64,000 nt of DNA from Mucilaginibacter jinjuensis. Lineage in GTDB: Bacteria > Bacteroidota > Bacteroidia > Sphingobacteriales > Sphingobacteriaceae. The notes under the pieces are model-generated. The model had not been told where the DNA came from and made no database searches. It saw only the letters and a list, made by a program, of their open reading frames with translations. Positions 18,045 through 26,730 of this stretch are shown piece after piece. Position 1 is the stretch's first letter, and every line of letters starts with the position of its first letter. The position numbers and the translations under genes were made by a program. The stretch is taken from assembly GCF_028596025.1 (NCBI RefSeq), contig NZ_CP117167.1, positions 3,348,001-3,412,000 on the forward strand, in the 5' to 3' direction.

Positions 18045-18087
18045 AACGCGTTAGTTTAACTCCTCCTGTAAGTTAAATTAGCGCGTT
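18045..18087 (+). ncRNA. Possible small RNA or 5'-leader hairpin with pyrimidine-rich loop
   Basis: Arms 18045-18061 and 18071-18087 form a 17-bp stem with two G-U pairs and a 9-nt loop CCTCCTGTA. It begins about 9 nt after the start predicted from the consensus promoter. The loop resembles the anti-Shine-Dalgarno end of 16S rRNA. There is no adjacent U-run, so it is not a terminator. The rest of the leader (to 18253) is AT-rich with no obvious fold. Confidence 0.45.
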
Positions 18088-18253
18088 GACTATTTATAAC
18101 CTATTTGTAAATCTGCAAACACAAATTTCTGCTATAATATTCGTCGTATTTATCGAAACTGATTTTAAACTTTATACCGATTAACACTATATTGCGCTTT
18201 AATAACTATACAGCGTTATATATGATGCAAATCAGGTATAACCGAATTTTGCT

Positions 18254-19723
18254 ATGACAGAAATATCAGACAGGGTAATTGAACAATACGAGTTAGTAAT
18301 AGGCCTCGAGGTTCATGCCCAGTTATCAACGCAAAGCAAAGCCTTCTGTTCAGATTCGGCTGCTTATGGCGCAATGCCAAACCACCATGTAAGTATGGTG
18401 TCAATCGGTCACCCGGGTACTTTGCCATTCGCTAATGAGCGTATGGTTGAGTATGCAGTTAAAATGGGCCTGGCTTGCGGCTGCGCAATAAATCCTTACA
18501 ATACTTTTGCCCGTAAAAATTATTTCTACGCCGATTCGCCGCGTGGTTACCAGATAACGCAGGATCAGCAGCCGATTTGCATTGGCGGCCGGATCCCCAT
18601 CCGTTTAAGTGACGGTACCGAAAAAGCAATTGCCATTCACCATATCCACATGGAAGACGATGCCGGTAAAAGCATCCACGATCAGGATGATAGAAACTCA
18701 CTGATCGATTTAAACCGTGCCGGTGTACCGTTGCTGGAAATTGTTTCTGAACCCGATATGCGCAGTGGCGAAGAAGCCGCCCTATATTTTAACGAGATCC
18801 GCAAAATTGTACGCTACCTCGATATTTGCGATGGCAATATGGAAGAGGGTAGTTTACGTTGTGATGTAAATATCTCAGTCCGCAAAAAAGGAGCGACAGA
18901 ATATGGTAACCGTTGTGAGGTAAAGAATTTAAACTCGGTGCGTAACGTGCAGCGGGCTATTGAGTACGAGTTTCTGCGTCAGGTTGCAGTAATTGAAAAC
19001 GGTGGCTATATCGACCAAAATACCCTGAATTTTAATGCCGATACTGGTGAGACTTCTGTTTTAAGAAGCAAGGAAATGGCAAACGATTACCGCTATTTCC
19101 CCGAGCCCGATTTGGTACCGGTAAGCATTTCGCACGAATATATTGAACGTGTTAAGGCAGGAATGTCGGCTTTGCCATCAGAGCTATATCATAAATATAT
19201 TACAGATTTAGGCTTAACTGATTATGATGCTTCGGTATTAACATCAGATAAAGAGCTGGCTTTATTCTTCGAGCAGTTGATTCAGCATACGGCTAATTAT
19301 AAATCGGCTGCCAACTGGATGATGGGGCCGGTTAAATCGTATCTGAACGAGCACAGTTCAACTTTAATTGAATCGGGATTAAACCCCAAAGATCTTGCTG
19401 ACGTAATAGCTTTGGTTGATAGCGGTAAGATCAATAATACAGTGGCTGCTCAAAAGCTTTTCCCGGCCTTGTTAAAACATTCGGGCAAAAGTGTGGTAGA
19501 ACTGGCAGAACAGCTAAATTTGCTGATCAGCGAAAACAGCGACGACCTGCAGCTATTTATACAGGAAGCGTTGCAAAAACATCCTGATAAGGTAAAGGAA
19601 TACCAAAAAGGAAAAAAAGGAGTTTTAGGTTTGTTTATGGGCGAAATTATGAAACGCTCGAAAGGGAAGATCGACCCGCAAAAAACAAATCAGCTATTAA
19701 TGAAAGCATTAGAAAACGCATAA
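18254..19723 (+). CDS. gatB: Aspartyl/glutamyl-tRNA amidotransferase subunit B
   Basis: GatB is the tRNA-binding kinase-like subunit of GatCAB, which converts Glu-tRNA-Gln (and Asp-tRNA-Asn) into the amidated forms. The 489 residues include ELVIGLEVHAQLST, SIGHPGTLPFAN, ARKNYFYADSPRGYQI, HMEDDAGKSIH and EGSLRCDVNISVR, all diagnostic of the family. The C-terminal YqeY-like helical tail (about 335-489) is complete. gatA and gatC are not in the window. The next gene begins 7 nt after its stop. Confidence 0.96.
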   Translation: MTEISDRVIEQYELVIGLEVHAQLSTQSKAFCSDSAAYGAMPNHHVSMVSIGHPGTLPFANERMVEYAVKMGLACGCAINPYNTFARKNYFYADSPRGYQITQDQQPICIGGRIPIRLSDGTEKAIAIHHIHMEDDAGKSIHDQDDRNSLIDLNRAGVPLLEIVSEPDMRSGEEAALYFNEIRKIVRYLDICDGNMEEGSLRCDVNISVRKKGATEYGNRCEVKNLNSVRNVQRAIEYEFLRQVAVIENGGYIDQNTLNFNADTGETSVLRSKEMANDYRYFPEPDLVPVSISHEYIERVKAGMSALPSELYHKYITDLGLTDYDASVLTSDKELALFFEQLIQHTANYKSAANWMMGPVKSYLNEHSSTLIESGLNPKDLADVIALVDSGKINNTVAAQKLFPALLKHSGKSVVELAEQLNLLISENSDDLQLFIQEALQKHPDKVKEYQKGKKGVLGLFMGEIMKRSKGKIDPQKTNQLLMKALENA

Positions 19724-19730
19724 ACATCAA

Positions 19731-20849
19731 ATGAAAAACACATATAAAATTTATACTGCAGCGTTAATGGTTGCTGCACTGGCATCGTGCAAGGATAAAA
19801 ACGGATTTAAGATTGACGGCGAGGTTAGCAATTTTGGTAAAGCCAAAAAGGTTTATCTTTTGGCCGCTGATACGGCGAGTGTAACGGTTGTTGATTCGAC
19901 CCAGATTGCACCGGATGGTAAATTTGAATTTAAAAGATCGACCCCATACAGCAATTTATTTAAGATCCGCGCCAATGACGCCATTTTTGATCTGATTGCC
20001 CAAAACGGTGATGAAATTAATTTCAAAACAAACCTGGCCGATTCGGCTCATGCTTACCAGGTAAGCGGTTCTGATGAATCAGCAAAAATTCAGGACTTTA
20101 ACAAGATCAGTAATTTGTACGGTGAGAAAAACTCCAAATTGGTTGCAGAATATCAGTCTAAAGCAGCAGCGGGTGGTAAGCAAGATTCATTACTGAAAAT
20201 CTATACACCGATTTTCCAAAACAACCTGAGCGATTACAGCAAAGCTGTTTTGAAATTTGTTAACGATAATAAGAAATCACTGGCCGGTTTCTATGCAGCA
20301 ACCTCGTTAGATGGCATGCGCTACGAGTCGGACCTGGTGAAATATGCAGATGACATCCAGGGAGAATTTAAGGATAACCCCGGCGTGCAAAAATTTATTA
20401 AACAAATGATGGCTGCCAAGCCGCTTTCGGTAGGGCATAAGGCACCTGATTTTACCACCAATGATATGAATGGCAAGCCGGTGAAACTGTCGGACTTTAA
20501 AGGCAAATACGTACTGGTTGATTTCTGGGCTTCATGGTGTGCACCTTGCCGTGCCGAGAACCCTAACGTTGTAAAACTGTACGGACAGTATCATGATAAG
20601 GGCTTAAATATCCTGGGTATATCATTGGATACTGATAAAAGTGATTGGCAGAAAGCGGTGAATGCTGATAAATTAACGTGGCAACATGCATCAGACCTAA
20701 AACGTTTTGAAGGCCCAACCGAGGTGTTATATCATATCGAAGCTATCCCGTCAAACTTTTTCATTGACCCACAGGGAGTTATTGTAGCTAAGAACGTAAC
20801 CGGCCTTGATCTTGAAGAAATTTTAAAGAAGACGTTCAGCAAGCCCTAA
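19731..20849 (+). CDS. TlpA-type thioredoxin lipoprotein with N-terminal DUF4369-like domain
   Basis: The 372-residue protein has a lipobox ending at Cys20 (AALASC), so it should be a lipoprotein facing the periplasm. Residues 25-115 form a beta-rich DUF4369-like domain, common in Bacteroidota before thioredoxin domains. Residues 232-370 are an AhpC/TSA-thioredoxin domain with FWASWCAPCR, the redox pair being Cys270 and Cys273, and the cis-Pro in AIPSNF. It probably reduces disulfides or assists cytochrome c maturation. It is likely cotranscribed with gatB, an unusual pairing with no known functional link. Confidence 0.88.
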   Translation: MKNTYKIYTAALMVAALASCKDKNGFKIDGEVSNFGKAKKVYLLAADTASVTVVDSTQIAPDGKFEFKRSTPYSNLFKIRANDAIFDLIAQNGDEINFKTNLADSAHAYQVSGSDESAKIQDFNKISNLYGEKNSKLVAEYQSKAAAGGKQDSLLKIYTPIFQNNLSDYSKAVLKFVNDNKKSLAGFYAATSLDGMRYESDLVKYADDIQGEFKDNPGVQKFIKQMMAAKPLSVGHKAPDFTTNDMNGKPVKLSDFKGKYVLVDFWASWCAPCRAENPNVVKLYGQYHDKGLNILGISLDTDKSDWQKAVNADKLTWQHASDLKRFEGPTEVLYHIEAIPSNFFIDPQGVIVAKNVTGLDLEEILKKTFSKP

Positions 20850-20945
20850 CTTATTGTTAACTAATTATGAAGATTAACAATTTGTTAACAATTAACTAAT
20901 CATTTGGTGCTTTAAAGCAGTTACTTTTATGCAAAATTTAGCTCT

Positions 20946-21635
20946 ATGAGTACTTCGACCAAACACAAAATTTTAATTGTTGACGACGAACCGGATATTC
21001 TTGAATTGATAGAATATAATTTAAAGAAAGAAGGTTATCAGGTTTATTCGGCAAGCAACGGCCAGGAAGGTGTTAATGAGGCTAAAAAGGTTTTGCCAGA
21101 CCTAATCATCTTAGACATTATGATGCCTAAAATGGATGGGATAGAAGCCTGCCGCATTATGCGTACCATGCCCGAGTTTAAAAATACCTTTATGGTGTTT
21201 TTAACTGCACGCAGCGAAGAGTACTCTGAAATTGCCGGCTTTAACGTTGGCGCCGATGATTACATTGCCAAACCAATTAAGCCACGCGCACTGGTAAGCC
21301 GCATCAACGCCATATTACGCAGAAACTCTTCTCCGGAAGAAGTGAGCGACAATAAGCTTGAAGTGAGCGACCTTGTTATTGACCGTGAAGCTTATCTGGT
21401 TTTCCAGAACGGAAACAAGGTGGTATTAGCCAAAAAGGAATTTGAGCTGTTGTACTTACTGGCCTCAAAACCAGGTAAAGTATACACCCGCGAAAACATA
21501 CTGAAAAACATCTGGGAAGATTCGGTAGTAGTTACCAACCGTACCATTGATGTGCACATCCGCAAACTACGCGAAAAACTGGGCGAACAATATGTTGCCA
21601 CAGTAAAAGGAGTAGGCTACAAATTTGAAGCATAA
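20946..21635 (+). CDS. OmpR/PhoB-family response regulator
   Basis: The 229-residue regulator has a receiver domain (1-120) with the acidic pair Asp13/Asp14, phosphoacceptor Asp57 (ILDIMMPKMDG), Thr87 and Lys109 (AKPIKP). A winged-helix DNA-binding domain (about 135-229) follows, including TNRTIDVHIRKLREKLG and VKGVGYKFEA. It is complete and PhoB-like. A strong terminator follows at once and no histidine kinase gene is adjacent, so its sensor must be elsewhere. The AT-rich upstream stretch 20852-20900 has nested GTTAAC-type repeats that could be an autoregulatory site. Confidence 0.92.
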   Translation: MSTSTKHKILIVDDEPDILELIEYNLKKEGYQVYSASNGQEGVNEAKKVLPDLIILDIMMPKMDGIEACRIMRTMPEFKNTFMVFLTARSEEYSEIAGFNVGADDYIAKPIKPRALVSRINAILRRNSSPEEVSDNKLEVSDLVIDREAYLVFQNGNKVVLAKKEFELLYLLASKPGKVYTRENILKNIWEDSVVVTNRTIDVHIRKLREKLGEQYVATVKGVGYKFEA

Positions 21636-21673
21636 CAAAAACGGCCCCCGATAATTCGGGGGCCGTTTTTGTT
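21634..21673. terminator. Strong terminator after the response regulator
   Basis: A perfect 18-bp stem (AACAAAAACGGCCCCCGA and complement) has a TAAT loop and ends in TTTTTGTT. It is symmetrical and can act in both directions. Confidence 0.92.
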
Positions 21674-21692
21674 ATATGGTTCTTTTTCTTTT

Positions 21693-21759
21693 GTAGAGAC
21701 ACAATACTTTGTGTCTCCTGATTAATTTGTATACGAGACACAAGGTATTGTGTCTCTAC
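21693..21759. repeat. GAGACACAA palindrome pair
   Basis: GTAGAGACACAATACTTTG and a near-complementary copy about 40 bp downstream form a large inverted repeat; each arm is itself a palindrome. The single palindrome at 1459-1484 is the same family. Confidence 0.75.
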
Positions 21760-21763
21760 GGTG

Positions 21764-22267
21764 TTAGGCTGTTTTCTTTTTTGTTGTGCTTGCCGCTTTT
21801 GGCGCAGCTGCCTTTGTTGCTTTGGCAGCAGGCTTGGTTTCTTTTTTTACGGCTGCCTTTGTTTTATCAGCCGCTTTGGTAACAGTTTTTGCTGCACTTG
21901 CTTTAGCTGCTGTCGCTTTATGTGCAGTTGTATCTGCTGCAGATTTAACTGCTGTGTTAGCTTTAGTAGCCGTGGTTTTTGCTGCTGATGCTGCTTTAGC
22001 CGGTGCCGCTTTAACAGCCGCTGTTGCCGATTTTTTAGCAGCAGGTGCTTTGGCTTTAGCTGTAGAAACTTTAGCTTTTATCTCTTTAGTAGCTTTAGTT
22101 ACCGTTTTAGCAATGGCTTCTTTAGCGTCAGTAGCTTTGTCTTCCACTGTTTCTACAATGTCCTCAGTTTTATCCTTGGTGCCTTCCCAGATTTCTGAAA
22201 CCTGGTCGATTATTTTTTCGAAGAAACCTTTTTCTTCGGATGCGGTGGTTTTACTTTTAGTGCTCAT
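21764..22267 (-). CDS. Histone H1-like Ala/Lys-rich protein
   Basis: The 167-residue protein has an acidic amphipathic N-terminus (residues 10-50, FFEKIIDQVSEIWEGTKDK, then TEDIVETVEDK). It has a long low-complexity tail of Ala, Lys, Thr and Pro with repeats such as AAKTVTKAADKTKAAVKK. The tail resembles the C-terminal domain of eukaryotic H1 and of bacterial H1-like proteins that bind DNA non-specifically. The acidic helical start is unlike those and recalls YtxH or stress-type helical proteins. Nucleoid binding is inferred from composition. The plus-strand ORF over it is a hydrophobic shadow. Confidence 0.78.
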   Translation of the reverse strand: MSTKSKTTASEEKGFFEKIIDQVSEIWEGTKDKTEDIVETVEDKATDAKEAIAKTVTKATKEIKAKVSTAKAKAPAAKKSATAAVKAAPAKAASAAKTTATKANTAVKSAADTTAHKATAAKASAAKTVTKAADKTKAAVKKETKPAAKATKAAAPKAASTTKKKTA

Positions 22268-22394
22268 GTTATTATAGGGTTTGATGTAAGTAAATATTTG
22301 GATAATAATTGCTTAACATGGATAATAATATTTTGTTTTTGCAGTACTTAAGTGCTTGTTAAATGTTAAGGTGGAGTGTATCAGTAATTAACCG

Positions 22395-22402
22395 TATTTT
22401 TG
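22395..22402 (+). promoter_or_regulatory. -7 promoter element before the pseudouridine synthase gene
   Basis: TATTTTTG matches TAnnTTTG and ends 12 nt before the ATG at 22415. The -33 region is poor, so only the -7 box is supported. Confidence 0.4.
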
Positions 22403-22414
22403 TGGCCGTTAAAT

Positions 22415-23134
22415 ATGAAGATTCCAAAATTTGCAGACCTGATATTGTTTGAAGACGATAATATAATTGTAGTTAACAAACCCCCGTTTATAAGTACCCT
22501 CGATGAGCGCGAAGGCGCCGAGATTAACATGCTGCGTTTAGCCAAAAGCTATCACGACGATGCACAGATATGCCATCGCCTGGATAAAGAGACCTCTGGC
22601 GCACTGATTATTGCTAAAAACCCCGAAGCTTACCGCCTGGTATCTATGCAGTTTGAGCGCCGGAAGGTTAAAAAAGTATACCATGCTGTGATAGAAGGCA
22701 CGCATGTGTTTGAAGAACTATTTGTAGACCTGCCCATCCTTAACACCGGTAAAGGCAGTGTAAGCATCAGCAGACAAGATGGCAAACGGGCCGAAACCTG
22801 GTTTCAATCTTTAAAATATTATAAACATTACACCCTGGTAGAGTGCCGCCCGGTAACAGGCCGAATGCACCAGATCCGTATCCACCTGGCTACCCAACGC
22901 GCCTCAATTGCCGGCGACGAAATGTATAAAGGTAAGCCTGTGTTCCTGTCGTCGCTTAAGCGCAAATACCATTTAGGTAAAGACCAGGAAGAGCAACCGA
23001 TTATGAAACGTTTCGCCTTGCATGCTTTCGAGGTTACCTTTAAAATCAATGAAGAAACTGAAGTAACTATCCACGCACCGTATCCTAAAGATTTTGACAC
23101 ATTATTGAAATTGCTGGATAAATTCGACTCGTAG
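22415..23134 (+). CDS. RluA-family 23S rRNA pseudouridine synthase
   Basis: I use the ATG at 22415 (239 residues) rather than a TTG at 22400 that falls inside the promoter. The catalytic motif HRLDKETSG supplies the Asp that attacks the target uridine. The family motifs NKPPFISTL, YHAVIEG and RPVTGRMHQIRIHLA are present. There is no N-terminal S4 domain, so it belongs to the short RluA/TruC-like group acting on rRNA or tRNA. The exact target site cannot be read from the sequence. Confidence 0.9.
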   Translation: MKIPKFADLILFEDDNIIVVNKPPFISTLDEREGAEINMLRLAKSYHDDAQICHRLDKETSGALIIAKNPEAYRLVSMQFERRKVKKVYHAVIEGTHVFEELFVDLPILNTGKGSVSISRQDGKRAETWFQSLKYYKHYTLVECRPVTGRMHQIRIHLATQRASIAGDEMYKGKPVFLSSLKRKYHLGKDQEEQPIMKRFALHAFEVTFKINEETEVTIHAPYPKDFDTLLKLLDKFDS

Positions 23135-23139
23135 CCCTT

Positions 23140-23260
23140 AGTTGTCGGTTGTCTGTTATCAGTTGTCGGCAATAATATAAATACAAAAGGTGCAGATAAT
23201 GCGCCTTTTGTATTTATATTATTGATGAACTACTCACATAATCACTAGTCACTACTAAGG
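23140..23260. repeat. Direct repeat (left) with terminator hairpin
   Basis: This imperfect unit of about 120 bp matches 24067-24195: GTTGTCNGTTGTCTGTTATC at one end, GAACTACTCAC towards the other and a hairpin in between. The hairpin (23171-23193 with 23201-23223) is a 23-bp stem with one G-U pair and probably terminates transcription in both directions. Confidence 0.75.
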
Positions 23261-23261
23261 T

Positions 23262-23984
23262 CTATTGAGTGACATAGATTTTGAAATAGGGAATAGTTTG
23301 CGATGCGCCTGAGCTTTGCCTTATTTCAAAGTTTCCATAGTTGCTTTTCTGTAGTAAGTTCTGCACTGCCTTACAGTAATTTAGCTGCGAAACGCTATAA
23401 TAAACAATCTGGTTATTAACCTTCGATAGCGAGTAATTAGGGACTGATACATCTGATTGTGCGCCGTGATCTTTTAGTAGTTTATTTATTGAAGTTGCTT
23501 TTGTTTTTTGTGAAGCGTCGGAATAATAAACTTTGATATTTGAATAGCCTAAAAGTATATCGCTCTGACTTTTAATAATGTCATTACCTTCTTTATTATA
23601 AACCACACCCTCTTTTTCCTGATAAGAAGAATACCAGGGATAAGATAATACCTTTTTTGCGAAAGTACTATCCATTAACCTAAGCAGATAGTTGGCATTA
23701 TTTCTTTTTAAGGTATCACCAGACGAAATATCCTGAGAATATTGCTCCACCAAATTCAGCTGGAAACTTCTGTCGGTATTAATAGAATCTAACTTCTGTT
23801 TATCCGCAGTTAATTTTAATTGAGTTTCGTTTGATCGCCATCCAACTACCCCTAATACTACAGTAGAAATACAAAGAATAATGGGAATAATGATTCTTTC
23901 AATAAGCGTTAACCAGCCGGGCTTCTGTTCTTTTAAAGCATCTTTTACAAGATCTTTCAGTCGCTGTTCTTCTTCATGAGTCAT
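23262..23984 (-). CDS. Unknown single-pass membrane protein between direct repeats
   Basis: I do not recognise this 240-residue protein. It has a charged N-terminus (MTHEEEQRLKDLVKDALKEQ), one membrane segment (about 28-48, IIIPIILCISTVVLGVVGW), a coiled-coil-like stretch (52-90) and a C-terminal region (about 140-240). The latter holds two similar alpha-beta units (SNIKVYYSDASQ and NQIVYYSVSQ), loosely resembling LytR-C or SPOR-like folds. It is more AT-rich than its neighbours. Its position between two repeat copies suggests that it arrived or can be lost as a cassette. Confidence 0.7.
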   Translation of the reverse strand: MTHEEEQRLKDLVKDALKEQKPGWLTLIERIIIPIILCISTVVLGVVGWRSNETQLKLTADKQKLDSINTDRSFQLNLVEQYSQDISSGDTLKRNNANYLLRLMDSTFAKKVLSYPWYSSYQEKEGVVYNKEGNDIIKSQSDILLGYSNIKVYYSDASQKTKATSINKLLKDHGAQSDVSVPNYSLSKVNNQIVYYSVSQLNYCKAVQNLLQKSNYGNFEIRQSSGASQTIPYFKIYVTQ

Positions 23985-24066
23985 AAATACAGGTTTAAGG
24001 TTATCTGGTATTTGTACTTTGAATAGAACTAATATATTAAAAGTTTAACTATCGAGCAATTATTTG

Positions 24067-24195
24067 GTTGTCCGTTGTCTGTTATCAGTTGTCAGCAAAA
24101 AAAATACAAATAAAAAAGGCGCATTATTTGCGCCTTTTTTATTTAATACTATGTGTGAACTACTCACTAATCACCATTCACAACTCACCACTAAG
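24067..24195. repeat. Direct repeat (right) with terminator hairpin
   Basis: This is the second copy of the 23140-23260 unit, in the same orientation. Its hairpin (24108-24123 with 24129-24144) is a perfect 16-bp stem, AAATAAAAAAGGCGCA, with a different sequence from the left copy but the same place in the unit. It overlaps the last bases of the decarboxylase gene. Confidence 0.75.
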
Positions 24196-25585
24196 TCGTG
24201 TAGCCCAGTATCTTCAATACTTGTTTGCTATTTTGCTCTTCGCCAAATACCTCGAAGTTGAATGTCTCGTCGCGGTTTCTGCGGATGATAACGTGTTTAG
24301 GCGATGGCAGCAGGCAGTGATGGATACCACCATAACCGCTCAATACTTCCTGGTAAGCGCCGGTGTTAAAGAAACCCAGGTATTGTACCTTACGTGTCTT
24401 CGGCATAAACACACTGTTCATGTGGGCTTCCTGGTTGTAATAATCCTGACCGTCGCAGGTAATACCACCTAAGTTTACACGCTCGTATTCAGAATCCCAG
24501 TTGTTAATTGGCAGCAGGATGTATTTTTGGTTCAGAGCCCAAACATCAGGCAGGTTGGTAATGAATGAACCATCCAGCATTAACCAGCGCTCGCGGTCGT
24601 TCTGTTGCTTGCGGCCCAATACTTTGTAAAGGATACCGGAAGCTTCAGCCACGGTATATTTACCAAACTCGGTGATAATATCCGGTTCGATGGTGTCATT
24701 CTCGGCACAGATTTCTTTGATACGGCTTACAATCTCGTTTACCATGTATTCGTAATCGAAATCAAATACCAGCGAATCTTTAAACGGCATACCACCGCCA
24801 ATATCCAAAGTATCCAGATCCGGGTTGATCTTTTTCAGCTTGCAATACAGGGTAACATATTTCTCCAGCTCGTTCCAGTAATAGGGCGTGTCAGAGATAC
24901 CAGAATTGATGAAGAAGTGCAGTAACTTTAATTTAAAGTTAGGGTTTTTCTCAATTTTGTTGTAGTAAAAATCGATGATGTCTTCCTGGCGGATACCCAG
25001 ACGCGAAGTATAGAATTGCGAATCAGGTTGCTCCTCAGCTGCGATACGGATACCCAGGTTACAAGGGGTGTCCATCTCAATCTCGTCATCAAAAATGTTG
25101 AACTCTTCTTTGTTATCCAGCACCGGGATGATGTTACTGAATCCATCGTGCAGCATATCAATAATATACTGTTTGTACTGGAAGGTTTTAAAACCATTGC
25201 AGATCACAGTAATATCTTTGGTTACCACACCTTTTTTCTCCAGCGCATCAATCATCGGCATATCAAAGGCTGATGATGTTTCAAGGTGGATGTCGTTGCG
25301 CAACGCCTCTTCAACAATATGTTTGAAGTGCGAACTCTTGGTGCAATAGCAATACTTATAACTACCGCGGTAGTTGTTTTTCACAATAGCCTGCTGAAAC
25401 ATCAGCTTGGCCTGTTGTATTTTTTTTGAGATAATGGGCAGATAGGTAAAACGCAGGGGGGTGCCGTACGTTTCTATCATCTCCATCAGGTTCAGATCGT
25501 TAAAGAATAATTCGTCTTCTATGATCTCGAAACCCTCCTGCGGGAAACCCACACTCAGGTCAAGGAACTCCTGGTAACTTTGCAT
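24191..25585 (-). CDS. Arginine decarboxylase-type fold III PLP enzyme
   Basis: The 464-residue enzyme has the alanine-racemase-fold layout: a TIM-barrel PLP domain with the cofactor lysine in SYKYCYCTKSSH, LETSSAFDMP, the phosphate-binding TLDIGGGMP, and a C-terminal beta domain with YLGFFNTGAYQEVLSGYGG supplying active-site residues from the partner subunit. This fits ornithine/arginine/diaminopimelate decarboxylases. The arginine assignment rests on the neighbours (CtlX and arginine deiminase) and overall resemblance to short Bacteroidota arginine decarboxylases. The product would be agmatine, feeding polyamine synthesis. The Cys residue expected from the partner domain is not assigned with certainty. 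Confidence 0.75.
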   Translation of the reverse strand: MQSYQEFLDLSVGFPQEGFEIIEDELFFNDLNLMEMIETYGTPLRFTYLPIISKKIQQAKLMFQQAIVKNNYRGSYKYCYCTKSSHFKHIVEEALRNDIHLETSSAFDMPMIDALEKKGVVTKDITVICNGFKTFQYKQYIIDMLHDGFSNIIPVLDNKEEFNIFDDEIEMDTPCNLGIRIAAEEQPDSQFYTSRLGIRQEDIIDFYYNKIEKNPNFKLKLLHFFINSGISDTPYYWNELEKYVTLYCKLKKINPDLDTLDIGGGMPFKDSLVFDFDYEYMVNEIVSRIKEICAENDTIEPDIITEFGKYTVAEASGILYKVLGRKQQNDRERWLMLDGSFITNLPDVWALNQKYILLPINNWDSEYERVNLGGITCDGQDYYNQEAHMNSVFMPKTRKVQYLGFFNTGAYQEVLSGYGGIHHCLLPSPKHVIIRRNRDETFNFEVFGEEQNSKQVLKILGYTT

Positions 25586-25798
25586 CTATTTTTACTACTA
25601 TATTTTGCGCAAAAATGTGATTTTTTTAATTAACAAAGCGCTTTATTTTTTAATATGTTGAAATGATTACTTTTAGTTAACGTTTATGTTAAATATTAGA
25701 GAAAAATGACCGACAGAAACAACTGGTAATCAATTAAATATAAACACATTCGCGCACTTTTCGATACTTTAATACCTTACAGAAAAAACTATAAATTT

Positions 25799-26725
25799 CT
25801 AAGCTACAATTTTAGGTAAATGTACCTCTGCCAACATACAGCGTGCGCTGCCACCACCGAGGGTTTCAATCGTATCAAGATCAGCATAAATTAAACGGGC
25901 GTATTTGCTGAGGATAGTAACCTGTTCTGCGGTTAAAGATTGATAGGCTTTTTGCGACATTACCAATAGCTTTTCCCCACTTATACTTTCAACTTCCAGC
26001 ATATTGCCGGCAAACTGGTTCATCTGCTCGAAAGTAATATCGATTACCTCTTTACCAGATTGTTTTAAAGTGTTAACTACCAGTTGTTTTTCCTGCGCAT
26101 CTTTAATACTATCGAGACAAATAACAGCAAAAGCAGTACCGATACACATTACCACATTGGTATGATATATAGGTTGATTATTTGCATCTACTGAATTAAA
26201 TAACAGTACTTTATAATTTTCCTGCTTACTAAATGCTTCAAGTACTTCAGCATCAGTGCGAGGGGAGAGGCAGGCGTAGGCAATTTTATTAATCCGATCC
26301 AAAACCATACTGCCGGTACCTTCCAGGAATTGATTCAATTCTTCAAAATGGCTCAGATCTATCACATGCTTAACGCTGTAACTTTCTTCGAGTTGGCGGA
26401 TAATATCTTTCCGACGTTCCAGTCGGCGGTTCTCTGCTTGCATGGGGTAGAGCAATATGTCGCCATTATCATGAAACGAGATCCAATTGTTTGGGAATAT
26501 GGAATCTGGTGTATGCGGCGATGGTGTATCATCAATCACTATCACATTAACGCCGTTACTGTACAGCATAGCTACAAACGCATCAAACTCTTTTAATGCG
26601 TTGACCTGTGCTTCTTCGGCCTTTAAATCAATGTTGGTTTGGAAAGCGTTGCTTTCGGCCGTTTGCTCGTTATAACCAAACCTAACAGGTTTGATCATTA
26701 ATATGGTAGATGTGGATTGGTTCAT
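25799..26725 (-). CDS. ctlX: Citrulline hydrolase-type amidinotransferase-fold protein
   Basis: The 308-residue protein belongs to the pentein (arginine deiminase/amidinotransferase) fold. The sequence shows IMIKPVRFGYNEQT-type start, DSIFPNNWISFH, GTGSMVLDR, the catalytic His in IYHTNVVMCIG and the catalytic Cys near the end in GGGSARCMLAEV. These match the CtlX family, characterised as hydrolysing citrulline to ornithine, CO2 and ammonia. Together with the next gene, an arginine deiminase, it would convert arginine to ornithine without carbamoyl phosphate. Confidence 0.82.
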   Translation of the reverse strand: MNQSTSTILMIKPVRFGYNEQTAESNAFQTNIDLKAEEAQVNALKEFDAFVAMLYSNGVNVIVIDDTPSPHTPDSIFPNNWISFHDNGDILLYPMQAENRRLERRKDIIRQLEESYSVKHVIDLSHFEELNQFLEGTGSMVLDRINKIAYACLSPRTDAEVLEAFSKQENYKVLLFNSVDANNQPIYHTNVVMCIGTAFAVICLDSIKDAQEKQLVVNTLKQSGKEVIDITFEQMNQFAGNMLEVESISGEKLLVMSQKAYQSLTAEQVTILSKYARLIYADLDTIETLGGGSARCMLAEVHLPKIVA

Positions 26726-26730
26726 TTTTT

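Noticed and set aside
21786..22277. Hydrophobic plus-strand ORF of 163 codons
   Set aside because: It is the complement of the Ala/Lys-rich gene; GCT/GCA-rich sequence reads as Ala/Val/Leu on the other strand. The minus-strand protein has the sensible composition.
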